A stretch of DNA of 64,000 nt, taken from positions 62,001 to 126,000 of the forward strand of contig NZ_FNFQ01000001.1 of the NCBI RefSeq assembly GCF_900101175.1, given 5' to 3'. The notes beneath the pieces are model-generated. The model saw only the letters and a program-made list of their open reading frames with translations, had not been told where the DNA came from and made no database searches. The first letter of the stretch is position 1. Each line of letters begins with the position of its first letter. Origin of the DNA: Stenotrophomonas pavanii. Its GTDB lineage: Bacteria; Pseudomonadota; Gammaproteobacteria; Xanthomonadales; Xanthomonadaceae. A program made the translations under genes and the position numbers. Below are positions 9,516 to 17,905 of this stretch, one piece after another.

Positions 9516-10790
9516 ATGTCCGACCTGCTCAGCCGCACCCATGCCATTGCCCTGGACGCCGCCGATCCACTGCGCCCACTGCGCAGTGAATTCCTGATTC
9601 CGCGCCATGGTGGCGGAGAGCAGACCTACTTCGTCGGCAATTCGCTGGGCCTGCAGCCGCGCGGCGCGCAGGCGGCGGTGCAGGAAGTGATGAAGCAGTG
9701 GGGCGAACTGGCCGTGGAAGGCCACTTCACCGGGCCGACGCAGTGGTTGTCGTACCACCGCCTGGTCAGCGCGCAGCTGGCCCGCGTGGTCGGCGCGCTG
9801 CCCAGCGAAGTGGTGGCGATGAACACGCTCAGCGTGAACCTGCACCTGATGATGGTCAGCTTTTACCGGCCGAGCACGCAGCGCCCGGTGATCCTGATGG
9901 AAGCCGGCGCATTCCCCACCGACCGCCACGCGGTGGAAGCACAGATCCGCTTCCATGGCTTCGACCCGGCAGAGTGCCTGGTGGAAGTGCAACCGGACGA
10001 AGGCAACGGCACGATCTCGCTGAACGCGATCGAACGTGCCATCGCCGAGCACGGCCCGCGCCTGGCGCTGGTGCTGTGGCCCGGTGTGCAGTACCGCACC
10101 GGCCAGGCCTTCGACCTCGATGCGATCACCCGCGCCGCCCGCCTGCAGGGCGCGCGCATCGGCTTCGACCTGGCGCATTCGGTGGGGAACCTGCCGCTGC
10201 GCCTGCATGACGTGGCCCCGGATTTTGCCGTGTGGTGCCACTACAAGTACCTCAACAGTGGCCCGGGGGCGGTGGCCGGGGCGTTCGTGCACGAGCGCCA
10301 CCATCGCGACACCACCCTGCCGCGCTTTGCCGGCTGGTGGGGGCATGAGGAAGCCACCCGCTTCCAGATGGCGCCGCAGTTCACCCCGGCGATCGGTGCC
10401 GAAGGCTGGCAGTTGAGCAATCCGCCGATCCTCGGCCTGGCGCCCCTGCGGGCCTCGCTGGACCTGTTCGAGCGCGCGGGCATGGACGCACTGCGCAGCA
10501 AGTCGCTGGCGCTGACCGGCATGCTCGAAGCACTGGTGCGCGCGCGCCTGCCCCAGGTGCTGGACATCATCACCCCGGCCGACCCGCAGCGCCGCGGCTG
10601 CCAGTTGTCGCTGCGCGTGATCGGCGGCCGCGAACGGGGGCGTGCGCTGTTCGAACACCTGCGCGGCATCGGCGTACTGGGCGACTGGCGCGAACCCGAC
10701 GTGATCCGCATCTCGCCCACCCCGCTCTACAACCGCTACCTGGACGTGCACCACTTCGTCGAGGAAGTGGAAGCCTGGGCAGGCCTTTGA
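9516..10790 (+). CDS. kynU: Kynureninase
   Basis: PLP enzyme that cleaves 3-hydroxykynurenine to 3-hydroxyanthranilate and alanine. The product of 424 residues begins MSDLLSRTHAIALDAADPLRPLR. Family motifs include YFVGNSLGLQP near the N-terminus, the ALVLWPGVQYRTGQ segment, and the cofactor lysine at about residue 244 in CHYKYLNSGPG. An in-frame extension of 49 codons upstream falls in the palindromic repeat and was left out. It ends 31 bp before kmo, so the two are probably co-transcribed. Confidence 0.95.
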   Translation: MSDLLSRTHAIALDAADPLRPLRSEFLIPRHGGGEQTYFVGNSLGLQPRGAQAAVQEVMKQWGELAVEGHFTGPTQWLSYHRLVSAQLARVVGALPSEVVAMNTLSVNLHLMMVSFYRPSTQRPVILMEAGAFPTDRHAVEAQIRFHGFDPAECLVEVQPDEGNGTISLNAIERAIAEHGPRLALVLWPGVQYRTGQAFDLDAITRAARLQGARIGFDLAHSVGNLPLRLHDVAPDFAVWCHYKYLNSGPGAVAGAFVHERHHRDTTLPRFAGWWGHEEATRFQMAPQFTPAIGAEGWQLSNPPILGLAPLRASLDLFERAGMDALRSKSLALTGMLEALVRARLPQVLDIITPADPQRRGCQLSLRVIGGRERGRALFEHLRGIGVLGDWREPDVIRISPTPLYNRYLDVHHFVEEVEAWAGL

Positions 10791-10821
10791 GTCGGCCCCT
10801 TTCCTGCTGCTGGACAGTTCG

Positions 10822-12189
10822 TTGATCGCACACGCTTCCCGCTCGTTGAGCATTATCGGTGCCGGCCTCGCCGGGTCCCTGCTGGCCATCCTGCTGTCAC
10901 GGCAGGGCTGGCGCATCACCCTGTACGAACGCCGCGGTGATCCGCGCGTGGCCGACTACGAGAGCGGCCGCTCGATCAACCTGGCGTTGGCCGAGCGCGG
11001 GCGCAATGCACTGCGCCAGGCCGGCGTGGAAGACGAAGTGATGGCGCGCGCGGTGATGATGCGCGGCCGCATGGTGCACCCGCGCGACGGCGCGCCGCAG
11101 CTGCAACGCTACGGCCGCGACGACAGCGAGGTGATCTGGTCGATCCACCGCCGTGACCTGAACACCACGCTGCTGGAGCTGGCCGAACGGGCCGGCGCCA
11201 CCGTGCACTTCCACCGCCGCCTGCACACCGTTGATTTCGATGCTGGCCATGCGCGCTTCATCGATGATCGCGACGACAGTCCGCACGACATCCACTTCGA
11301 TACCCTGATCGGTGCCGACGGCGCAGGGTCGGCGCTGCGCGCGGCGATGAACCGGCGCGCGCCGCTGGGCGAGGACATCGCCTTCCTCGACCACTCCTAC
11401 AAGGAGCTGGAGATCCCGCCGGCCGCCGACGGTGGCTTCCGCATCGAGCGCAACGCACTGCATATCTGGCCCCGTGGCCACTACATGTGCATCGCCCTGC
11501 CCAACCACGAAGGCACCTTCACCGTCACCCTGTTCCTGCCCAACCAGGGCGATCCCAGCTTCGCGACGGTCAATACCGGTGCGCAGGCCGAGGCGTTGTT
11601 CGCGCGCGAATTCGCCGATGCGCTGCCGCTGATCCCCAACCTGCGCGCCGACTGGGAGCAACACCCGCCGGGCCTGCTTGGCACGCTCACCCTGGAGCGC
11701 TGGCACCAGCAGGGGCGCGCCGTGCTGATCGGCGATGCCGCCCACGCGATGGTGCCGTTCCACGGCCAGGGCATGAACTGCGCGTTCGAGGACTGCGTCG
11801 CACTGGCCCGCCACCTGATGGACGCGGATGACCTGCAAGGTGCGTTCGCCGCGTTCGAAGCCGAGCGCAAGCCGAATGCACGTGCCATCCAGCAGATGGC
11901 GCTGGAAAATTACCTGGAGATGCGCGACCGCGTCGCCGATCCCGCATTCCTGCTGCAGCGCGAACTGGAGCAGGAACTGCAGCGGCGCTGGCCGACCCGC
12001 TTCGTGCCGCACTACACGATGGTCACCTTCCTGCACACGCCGTACGCCGAGGCGCTGCGCCGCACCGAACTGCAACGCGACATGCTGGTGGCCGCCACCA
12101 CCGGCCATGATTCACTGGACAACATCGACTGGGCCGCGCTGGAAGCGCAGATCCACGCGCAGCTGCCGGTCCTGGAGGGCGCGCACTGA
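10822..12189 (+). CDS. kmo: Kynurenine 3-monooxygenase
   Basis: FAD-dependent aromatic hydroxylase that converts kynurenine to 3-hydroxykynurenine with NADPH and O2. The 455-residue product shows the Rossmann motif GAGLAG at residues 13-18, the DG motif (LIGADGAGSALR) and the GD motif (VLIGDAAHAMVPFHGQGMN). The start is a TTG at 10822; a second TTG at 10846 would shorten it by eight residues and no ATG is available, so the start is uncertain. The stop codon overlaps the next ATG by one base (TGATG), which suggests translational coupling to sbcB. Confidence 0.95.
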   Translation: MIAHASRSLSIIGAGLAGSLLAILLSRQGWRITLYERRGDPRVADYESGRSINLALAERGRNALRQAGVEDEVMARAVMMRGRMVHPRDGAPQLQRYGRDDSEVIWSIHRRDLNTTLLELAERAGATVHFHRRLHTVDFDAGHARFIDDRDDSPHDIHFDTLIGADGAGSALRAAMNRRAPLGEDIAFLDHSYKELEIPPAADGGFRIERNALHIWPRGHYMCIALPNHEGTFTVTLFLPNQGDPSFATVNTGAQAEALFAREFADALPLIPNLRADWEQHPPGLLGTLTLERWHQQGRAVLIGDAAHAMVPFHGQGMNCAFEDCVALARHLMDADDLQGAFAAFEAERKPNARAIQQMALENYLEMRDRVADPAFLLQRELEQELQRRWPTRFVPHYTMVTFLHTPYAEALRRTELQRDMLVAATTGHDSLDNIDWAALEAQIHAQLPVLEGAH

Positions 12190-13628
12190 TGGCCGACAGC
12201 TTCCTGTTCTACGACCTGGAAACCTTCGGCCAGGACCCGCGGCGCACGCGCATCTCGCAGTACGCCGCCATCCGCACCGACGCCGATCTCAACGAGATCG
12301 ACACGCCGGTCAGCTTCTTCGTGCGGCCGGCCGATGACCTGCTGCCCTCGCCGATGGCCACCCTGGTCACCGGCATCACCCCGCAACAGGCGCTGGCCGA
12401 GGGCATCAGCGAGGCTGAGGCCTTCGACCGCATCAACGAACAGCTGTCGCGCCCCGGCACCTGCGCACTGGGTTACAACACGCTGCGGTTCGACGATGAG
12501 TTCGTCCGCTACGGCCTGTTCCGCAATTTCCACGACCCGTACGAACGCGAGTGGCGCAACGGCAATTCGCGCTGGGACCTGCTGGACATGCTGCGGCTGA
12601 TGCGGGCGATGCGGCCCGAGGGCATCCAGTGGCCGCTGCGCGAGGACGGCGCGACGTCGTTCAAGCTCGAACACCTGGCCGAAGCCAACAACGTTCGCGA
12701 AGGCGATGCGCACGAGGCGCTGTCGGACGTGCGCGCGACCATCGGCATGGCGCGGTTGTTCAAGCAGTCACAGCCACGGCTGTGGGACTACGCACTGAAG
12801 CTGCGCGACAAGCGCTTCGTCGGCGGCCTGCTGGACGTGGCCGCGATGAAGCCGGTGCTGCATGTTTCCATGCGCTATCCCGCCAGCCGCCTGTGCGCGG
12901 CGCCGGTGCTGCCGCTGGCCGTGCACCCGACCATCAACAACCGGGTGATCGTGTTCGACCTGGACGGTGACATCGACGATCTGCTGGCACTGCCGGCCGA
13001 GGTGATCGCGCAGCGCCTGTACCTGCGCGCCAGCGAGCTGCCCGAGGGCGTCGCACGGGTGCCGCTGAAGGAGGTGCATCTGAACAAGGTGCCGGCGTTG
13101 ATCGCCTGGAACCACCTGCGCGCCGATGACCACGCGCGCCTCGGCCTGGACGTGGCCGCGATCGAGGCCAAGGTGGAACGGCTGCGCGCGTTTGCGCCGC
13201 AACTGGCCGAGAAGGCCCGCCAGGTCTACAACCAGCCCCGCGCCGCCACCGTGGCCGACGTTGACGCCTCGCTGTACGACGGTTTCCTCGGCAACGGCGA
13301 CAAGCCGCTGCTTGCCCTCGCCCGCACCACCGCGCCGGAGCAGCTGGCCGCGCTGGAGGGCCGCTTCCGCGACCCGCGCCTGCCGGAACTGCTGTTCCGC
13401 TACCGCGCGCGCAACCATCCCGGCAGCCTCGCGCCGGCTGAACGCCAGCGCTGGCAGGATTACCGCCGCCAGCGCCTGCTCGGCGACGGCGGGCTGGGCG
13501 AACTCAACCTGCCCCAGTACCGGCAGCAGCTCGATGCATTGGCCGCCGAAGCGCCCGACGATGCGCGGCGCCAGGCCCTGCTGCAATCGCTGCGCGACTG
13601 GGGCCAGCACCTGCAGGAGACACTGTGA
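12189..13628 (+). CDS. sbcB: Exodeoxyribonuclease I
   Basis: Degrades single-stranded DNA 3' to 5' and acts in recombination and mismatch repair. The product of 479 residues starts with the DEDD exonuclease motif FYDLETFG and continues with LVTGITPQ and GYNTLRFDDEF, all typical of ExoI; E. coli SbcB has 475 residues. It overlaps kmo by one base and the next gene by four (GTGA), so it sits in a tightly packed operon although its function is unrelated to tryptophan breakdown. Confidence 0.95.
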   Translation: MADSFLFYDLETFGQDPRRTRISQYAAIRTDADLNEIDTPVSFFVRPADDLLPSPMATLVTGITPQQALAEGISEAEAFDRINEQLSRPGTCALGYNTLRFDDEFVRYGLFRNFHDPYEREWRNGNSRWDLLDMLRLMRAMRPEGIQWPLREDGATSFKLEHLAEANNVREGDAHEALSDVRATIGMARLFKQSQPRLWDYALKLRDKRFVGGLLDVAAMKPVLHVSMRYPASRLCAAPVLPLAVHPTINNRVIVFDLDGDIDDLLALPAEVIAQRLYLRASELPEGVARVPLKEVHLNKVPALIAWNHLRADDHARLGLDVAAIEAKVERLRAFAPQLAEKARQVYNQPRAATVADVDASLYDGFLGNGDKPLLALARTTAPEQLAALEGRFRDPRLPELLFRYRARNHPGSLAPAERQRWQDYRRQRLLGDGGLGELNLPQYRQQLDALAAEAPDDARRQALLQSLRDWGQHLQETL

Positions 13629-14311
13629 GCACCTACTTCTCGGACGCCAGTTTCAGGTTCCTGCGCAGCCTGGCGCGGCACAACGACAAGGCCTGGTTCA
13701 ACGACCACCGCCAGCAGTATGAAGACCACGTACGGCAGCCGTTCCTGCGCCTGCTGGGCGACCTGCAGCCGGCCCTGGCCGAGGTCAGCGAACACTTCCG
13801 TGCCGATACCCGCGGCGTCGGCGGCTCGCTGTTCCGCATCCATCGCGACGCGCGCTTCTCCAACGACAAGTCGCCGTACAAGACCTGGCAGGGGGCACGC
13901 CTGTTCCATGAGCGCCGCCGCGAGGTGGCCGCGCCGTCGTTCTACGTGCACCTGCAGCCGGGCGAGAGCTTCGTCGGTGCCGGCCTGTGGCATCCAGAGC
14001 CGGAAACGCAGCGCCGCGTGCGCCACTTCATCCTCGACAACCCGGGCAGCTGGAAGGCCGCCGCGCATGCACCGGCCCTGCGCAAGCGCTTCGACTTCGA
14101 GGAGAGCGAGAAGCTGGTGCGTCCGCCGCGTGGTTTCCCCGCCGACTTCGAGTTCATCGACGACCTCAAGCACCGCAACTGGGTGATGTGGCGCTCGCTG
14201 GACGACGCCACCATGACCGGCCCACGCCTGCTGTCCACGCTGGGCAAGGACCTGGCCGCGCTCGGTCCGTTCGTCGATTACCTGTGCGCCGCGCTGGATC
14301 TGGAGTTCTGA
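13625..14311 (+). CDS. DUF2461 (TIGR02453) family protein
   Basis: A 228-residue conserved protein without assigned activity. Family marks are the opening FLRSLARHNDKAWFNDHR, the RIHRDARFSNDKSPYKTWQG block and the GAGLWHPEPETQRRVR block. No signal peptide or membrane segment is seen. The GTG start overlaps the sbcB stop by four bases, and the stop overlaps the next ATG by one base, so translation of all three is likely coupled. Confidence 0.85.
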   Translation: MSTYFSDASFRFLRSLARHNDKAWFNDHRQQYEDHVRQPFLRLLGDLQPALAEVSEHFRADTRGVGGSLFRIHRDARFSNDKSPYKTWQGARLFHERRREVAAPSFYVHLQPGESFVGAGLWHPEPETQRRVRHFILDNPGSWKAAAHAPALRKRFDFEESEKLVRPPRGFPADFEFIDDLKHRNWVMWRSLDDATMTGPRLLSTLGKDLAALGPFVDYLCAALDLEF

Positions 14312-15303
14312 TGTCGCAGGATCTTCCGCTGGCCCGCCAGCGGCGCGTGCTCGGCCGCACCGGCCTGGCCGTTTCACCGATCGGCCTGGGCTGCTCCGGC
14401 TTCTGGGGCCATCGCCGCTTCCCGGAGCATGAGGCGGCCGCCGTGGTCGAACATGCGCTCGCCCACGGCGTGAATCTGCTCGATACGGGTCACAACTATT
14501 CCGGCTTCCATGCCGAGCCGCGCCTGGGCCGCATCCTGCGCCCGTTGCTGAAGCAGTACCCGCGCGACGCGCTGGTGATCTCCAGCAAGGGCGGCACGCT
14601 GACCGGCCAGGCCGGCATCAGCGGTGCCGAGCAGCGCAACTTCTCGCCCGCGGCCATCACCGCCAGCTGCGAGGCGTCGCTGCGCAACCTCGGCCTGGAT
14701 CACCTGGACATCTACCAGCTGCATGGCGCCAGCGAGCACGACATCAACGACGATCTGCTGGCCGCGCTGCAGCGCCTGCGCGAGCGCGGGTTGATCCGGC
14801 ACACCGGCATCAACACCCACTCGGCCTCGACCCTGCGCTGGATGATCGCCCATCCCGGCGCCTTCGATGTGGTGCTGCTGGACTACAACGCCCTGCAGCA
14901 GGACCGCGAACCGCTGATCGACCAGTTGCAGGCGGTGGGCATCGGCGTGCTGGCCGGGACCGTGCTGGCGCAGGGCCACCTGCTGCCCGCACGCCCGCGC
15001 CTGCCACGGCTGGCCGATGGCTGGTACCTGGCGCGCGCCTGGCTGAAGCCCAGCAGCCGCCAGCTGATGCGCAGTGCCCGCCAGATGCGCCGGGCAGTGG
15101 CCGCGATCCGCAGCCAGCGTCCGGCGCAGACCGCCTTCGCCTATGCATTGGGGCATCCCGGCGTGGCCAGCGGCATCCTCGGCACCACCCGCATCGGCAG
15201 CCTGGACGAGGTGCTGGCAACACGCGTGGAGGCGCTGAGCCCGACCGAGCGCCGACAGCTGGTGGAGGCCTTCGGCGACGGACAGGGTTCGCCCAGTCAG
15301 TAA
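14311..15303 (+). CDS. Aldo/keto reductase
   Basis: NADPH-dependent oxidoreductase of the AKR superfamily; the substrate cannot be read from sequence. The 330-residue product has the full catalytic tetrad: D58 and Y63 in LLDTGHNYS, K93 in SSKGGT and H138 in QLHG. The start is the ATG at 14311, which overlaps the preceding stop codon (TGATG). Longer in-frame extensions run over the DUF2461 gene and are not supported. Confidence 0.9.
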   Translation: MSQDLPLARQRRVLGRTGLAVSPIGLGCSGFWGHRRFPEHEAAAVVEHALAHGVNLLDTGHNYSGFHAEPRLGRILRPLLKQYPRDALVISSKGGTLTGQAGISGAEQRNFSPAAITASCEASLRNLGLDHLDIYQLHGASEHDINDDLLAALQRLRERGLIRHTGINTHSASTLRWMIAHPGAFDVVLLDYNALQQDREPLIDQLQAVGIGVLAGTVLAQGHLLPARPRLPRLADGWYLARAWLKPSSRQLMRSARQMRRAVAAIRSQRPAQTAFAYALGHPGVASGILGTTRIGSLDEVLATRVEALSPTERRQLVEAFGDGQGSPSQ

Positions 15304-15345
15304 GTCTTCACCCGGTACTGCCGCGGTTGCGGCAGTCTGGTCGCC

Positions 15346-15897
15346 ATGAAGAAACTCTCCGCGCTTGTGGTGCTGCTGGTCTTGGCCTTGGTGGCCTGGT
15401 GGTTCGGCGGCCCGTACCTGACGGTCAACGGCCTGTCCAAGGCCATCGAGCAGCGCGACACCGCGCGCCTGGAACGTTACGTCGACTTCCCGCGCGTGCG
15501 CAGCAGCCTGCGCGCGCAGCTCAATGACTACCTGGTGCGCCAGGCCGGCCCCGAGGTGGCGGCCAGCCCGTTCGGCGCCCTGCTCTACGGCCTGGGTGAT
15601 CAGCTCGGTGGCGCTGCGGTGGACACCCTGGTGACCCCGACCGGGATCGGCGCGATGCTGCAGGGCCACGTGTTGTGGAAGCGCGGCCGCAATGAGCTGC
15701 AGGGCGGCGATGCGTTCGGCCCGACCGAGCCGGCACAGCCCCTGAAGCAGGCCGAACACCATTTCGAGTCATTCGACCGCTTCGTGATCGATGTCGATCG
15801 CGGCCCCGGCCAGCCGCCGTTGAAGGTGGTGCTGGAGCCGCAGGGCCTGCGCTGGAAGGTGGTGGACCTGCAGCTGGGGCTGTCCGCCAGCCCCTGA
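15346..15897 (+). CDS. DUF2939 family membrane-anchored protein
   Basis: The 183-residue protein starts with a Lys-Lys then hydrophobic stretch (MKKLSALVVLLVLALVAWWF) that serves as a signal anchor. The YLTVNGLSKAIEQRDTARLERYVDFPRVRSSLRAQL segment, split here over about residues 24-60, is the hallmark of DUF2939. The remainder is probably periplasmic. Function is unknown. It is 42 bp after the aldo/keto reductase and may have its own promoter. Confidence 0.85.
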   Translation: MKKLSALVVLLVLALVAWWFGGPYLTVNGLSKAIEQRDTARLERYVDFPRVRSSLRAQLNDYLVRQAGPEVAASPFGALLYGLGDQLGGAAVDTLVTPTGIGAMLQGHVLWKRGRNELQGGDAFGPTEPAQPLKQAEHHFESFDRFVIDVDRGPGQPPLKVVLEPQGLRWKVVDLQLGLSASP

Positions 15898-15948
15898 CCG
15901 GACCCGTGGACTGACGGCAATGCCGACCAGGGTCGGCAACGACAGCCC

Positions 15949-16893
15949 CTAGCCCTCGTTGGCGACGCCGTGCGGCACGTGGCCGGCGGCCACATGCTCG
16001 CGGGCGCTGTCGATGTTGTGCTGCGAATCATCGAAGAAGATGTCGGCACCGAACGCCTGCAGGAACGGCCCCTTGTGGCGGCCGCCGAGGAACAGCGCTT
16101 CGTCCAGTCGCACGCCCCACTCGCGCAGCGTGCGGATCACCCGTTCATGCGCCGGCGCCGAACGTGCGGTCACCAGCGCGGTGCGGATCGGTGCGCTCTC
16201 GCCGGCCGGGAACACTTCCTGCAGCGTATGCAGGGCCGACAGGAAGCCCCGGAACGGGCCGCCGCTGAGCGGTTCGCGGGCCCGTTCGCGCTCGTGCCGG
16301 CCGAACGCTTCAACGCCCTGCTCGCGCGAAATGCGCTCACTCTCGTCGCCGAAGATCACCGCATCACCGTCGAAGGCGATGCGCAGCTGGCCGGCCGGGC
16401 GACCGATGTCGATCTGGTCGGCTGCTGCGGCCGCGGTCTCGCCCGGCGGCTTGGGCAGGATGGTCGCCGCTGCGATGCCATGGCGCAGCGCGCTGCGCAC
16501 CGATTCCGGGTTGGCCGACAGGAACAGATCGGTGCCGAACGGCTTCACGTAGGGCCAGGTCGGCTCGCCGGCGGTGAAGGTCGCGCGGATGATGCCCAGG
16601 CCGTAGTGCTGGATCGAGTTGAAGATGCGCAGGCCGGTGTCGGCCGAGTTGCGCGACAGCAGGATCACCTCGACCCGGGGATTCTCCGGGCTGGCGCCCT
16701 GGTTCAGCGCCAGCAGCTTGCGCACCACCGGGAAGGCCACGCCGGGGCCGAGGATGTCGTCCTCGTGCTGGCGCTGGAACTCGGCGTAGGCCGCCACGCC
16801 ATCGCTCTCGAACAGCGCGTGGCTTTCTTCGAGGTCGAACAGCGCGCGCGAGGTCACCGCGACGGTCAGCAAACGGGGGGAGTTGTCGCCCAT
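15949..16893 (-). CDS. 5'-nucleotidase of the cytosolic 5_nucleotid family
   Basis: The 314-residue protein resembles the bacterial 5'-nucleotidase family (Pfam PF06189), which dephosphorylates nucleoside monophosphates. Characteristic segments are VAVTSRALFDLEESH at the start, EVILLSRNSADTGLR, FDGDAVIFGDESE with the acidic pair of a HAD-like fold, and FFDDSQHNID near the C-terminus. I chose the ATG at 16893 because AAGGA lies upstream; a longer start adds 17 unrelated residues. It follows nadK by 47 bp on the same strand, so nucleotide and NAD(P) metabolism may be linked in one transcript. Confidence 0.8.
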   Translation of the reverse strand: MGDNSPRLLTVAVTSRALFDLEESHALFESDGVAAYAEFQRQHEDDILGPGVAFPVVRKLLALNQGASPENPRVEVILLSRNSADTGLRIFNSIQHYGLGIIRATFTAGEPTWPYVKPFGTDLFLSANPESVRSALRHGIAAATILPKPPGETAAAAADQIDIGRPAGQLRIAFDGDAVIFGDESERISREQGVEAFGRHERERAREPLSGGPFRGFLSALHTLQEVFPAGESAPIRTALVTARSAPAHERVIRTLREWGVRLDEALFLGGRHKGPFLQAFGADIFFDDSQHNIDSAREHVAAGHVPHGVANEG

Positions 16894-16940
16894 CGGTGGG
16901 GGTCCTTCAAGCGGTCGGCACGGCCGGCCGCCTATTGTCC

Positions 16941-17714
16941 TCAAAAAACGAACTGTTCGCTCAGGATCCGGTCTTCCAGGTTGTGCTCCGGGTCGAACAG
17001 CAGGGTCACGCGGCGGTCCCTGGACTCGCGGATGGTCACCTCCACCACGTCGCGGGTCTCGTGCGAATCAGCGGTGACACTGACCGGACGCTTGTAGGGA
17101 TCGAGCACGCGGAAGCGCACCTCGGTATCCGCCTTCAGGATCGCCCCGCGCCAACGCCGCGGGCGATAGGGCGCCAACGGCGTCAGCGCGATGGTGTGCG
17201 AGCCCAGCGGCAGTACCGGGCCATGCGCGGAGTAGTTGTACGCGGTGCTGCCGGCCGGGGTGGCCACCAGCACGCCATCGCCGATCAGTTCGGCGACGCG
17301 CTCCTGGCCGTTGAGGTCGATACCGATATGCGCAGCCTGGCGGGTCTGGCGCAGCAGCGAGACATCGTTGTAGGCCAGTGAACCGGTGCTGGTGCCCGAT
17401 TCGGTCAGCGCCACCATTTCCAGCGGGCGCAGGTTGGCCGGTTCGGCGCGCGCAATGCGGGCCTGCACGTCGTCGTCGCCACGATACTGGTTCATCAGGA
17501 AGCCGACGGTACCCAGCTTCATGCCGAAAACCGGCTTGCCCAGGTGCCCGTGCCGATGCAGGGTCTGCAGCATGAAGCCGTCGCCGCCCAGCGGGCACAG
17601 CACGTCGGCCTGCTCCGGGGTGTGATCGCCATAACGCGAAATCATCGCCGCGCGGGCCATCTGCGCAGGTTCGGTGGTGCTGGCCAGGAAAGCGATGCGG
17701 GGGGTGTCGCTCAT
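16941..17714 (-). CDS. nadK: NAD kinase
   Basis: Phosphorylates NAD to NADP. The 257-residue product has the GGDG nucleotide motif at residues 43-46 ([10 protein letters not shown]), the NDV form of the NE/D motif (LAYNDVSLL) and the [15 protein letters not shown] block. It is shorter at the N-terminus than E. coli NadK, as in other xanthomonad and alphaproteobacterial short forms. An inverted pair of GTAG palindromes sits only 40 bp upstream of its start, leaving little space for a promoter. Confidence 0.95.
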   Translation of the reverse strand: MSDTPRIAFLASTTEPAQMARAAMISRYGDHTPEQADVLCPLGGDGFMLQTLHRHGHLGKPVFGMKLGTVGFLMNQYRGDDDVQARIARAEPANLRPLEMVALTESGTSTGSLAYNDVSLLRQTRQAAHIGIDLNGQERVAELIGDGVLVATPAGSTAYNYSAHGPVLPLGSHTIALTPLAPYRPRRWRGAILKADTEVRFRVLDPYKRPVSVTADSHETRDVVEVTIRESRDRRVTLLFDPEHNLEDRILSEQFVF

Positions 17715-17753
17715 CGGTGGATCCGGGTGGGGTGTGCCAGCAAGAGCATACCC

Positions 17754-17828
17754 GGTAGTGCCGGCCGCTGGCCGGCAACAGCAGCCGGTTGCGGTTCATG
17801 CGATTGCCGGCCAGCGGCCGGCACTACC
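17754..17828. repeat. Inverted pair of SMAG-like GTAG palindromes
   Basis: The unit GGTAGTGCCGGCCGCTGG... at 17754-17777 is repeated in reverse complement at 17805-17828, 27 bp apart. Each unit forms its own GCCGGCC stem and the pair can form one large hairpin. This is the most canonical SMAG dimer of the window. It lies between the 5' end of nadK and the 3' end of the NAD-glutamate dehydrogenase gene. Confidence 0.9.
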
Positions 17829-17839
17829 CGGCAATGCAG

Positions 17840-17865
17840 AACGGCCCCGCTTTCGCGGGGCCGTT
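17840..17865 (-). terminator. Terminator hairpin after the NAD-glutamate dehydrogenase gene
   Basis: An 11 bp perfect stem (AACGGCCCCGC / GCGGGGCCGTT) with a four-base loop, 40 bp beyond the stop. The T-tract is weak, so it may act as a processing or Rho-assisted terminator. Confidence 0.55.
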
Positions 17866-17877
17866 CCGGTTCACGCA

Positions 17878-17900
17878 TGCCAGGCATGGCCTGGCACTAC
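17878..17900 (-). repeat. Single SMAG-like unit at the 3' end of the glutamate dehydrogenase gene
   Basis: On the minus strand the unit reads GTAGTGCCAGGCC... and folds into an 8 bp TGCCAGGC/GCCTGGCA stem. It starts 5 bp after the stop codon at 17906. Confidence 0.75.
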
Positions 17901-17905
17901 TTCAC

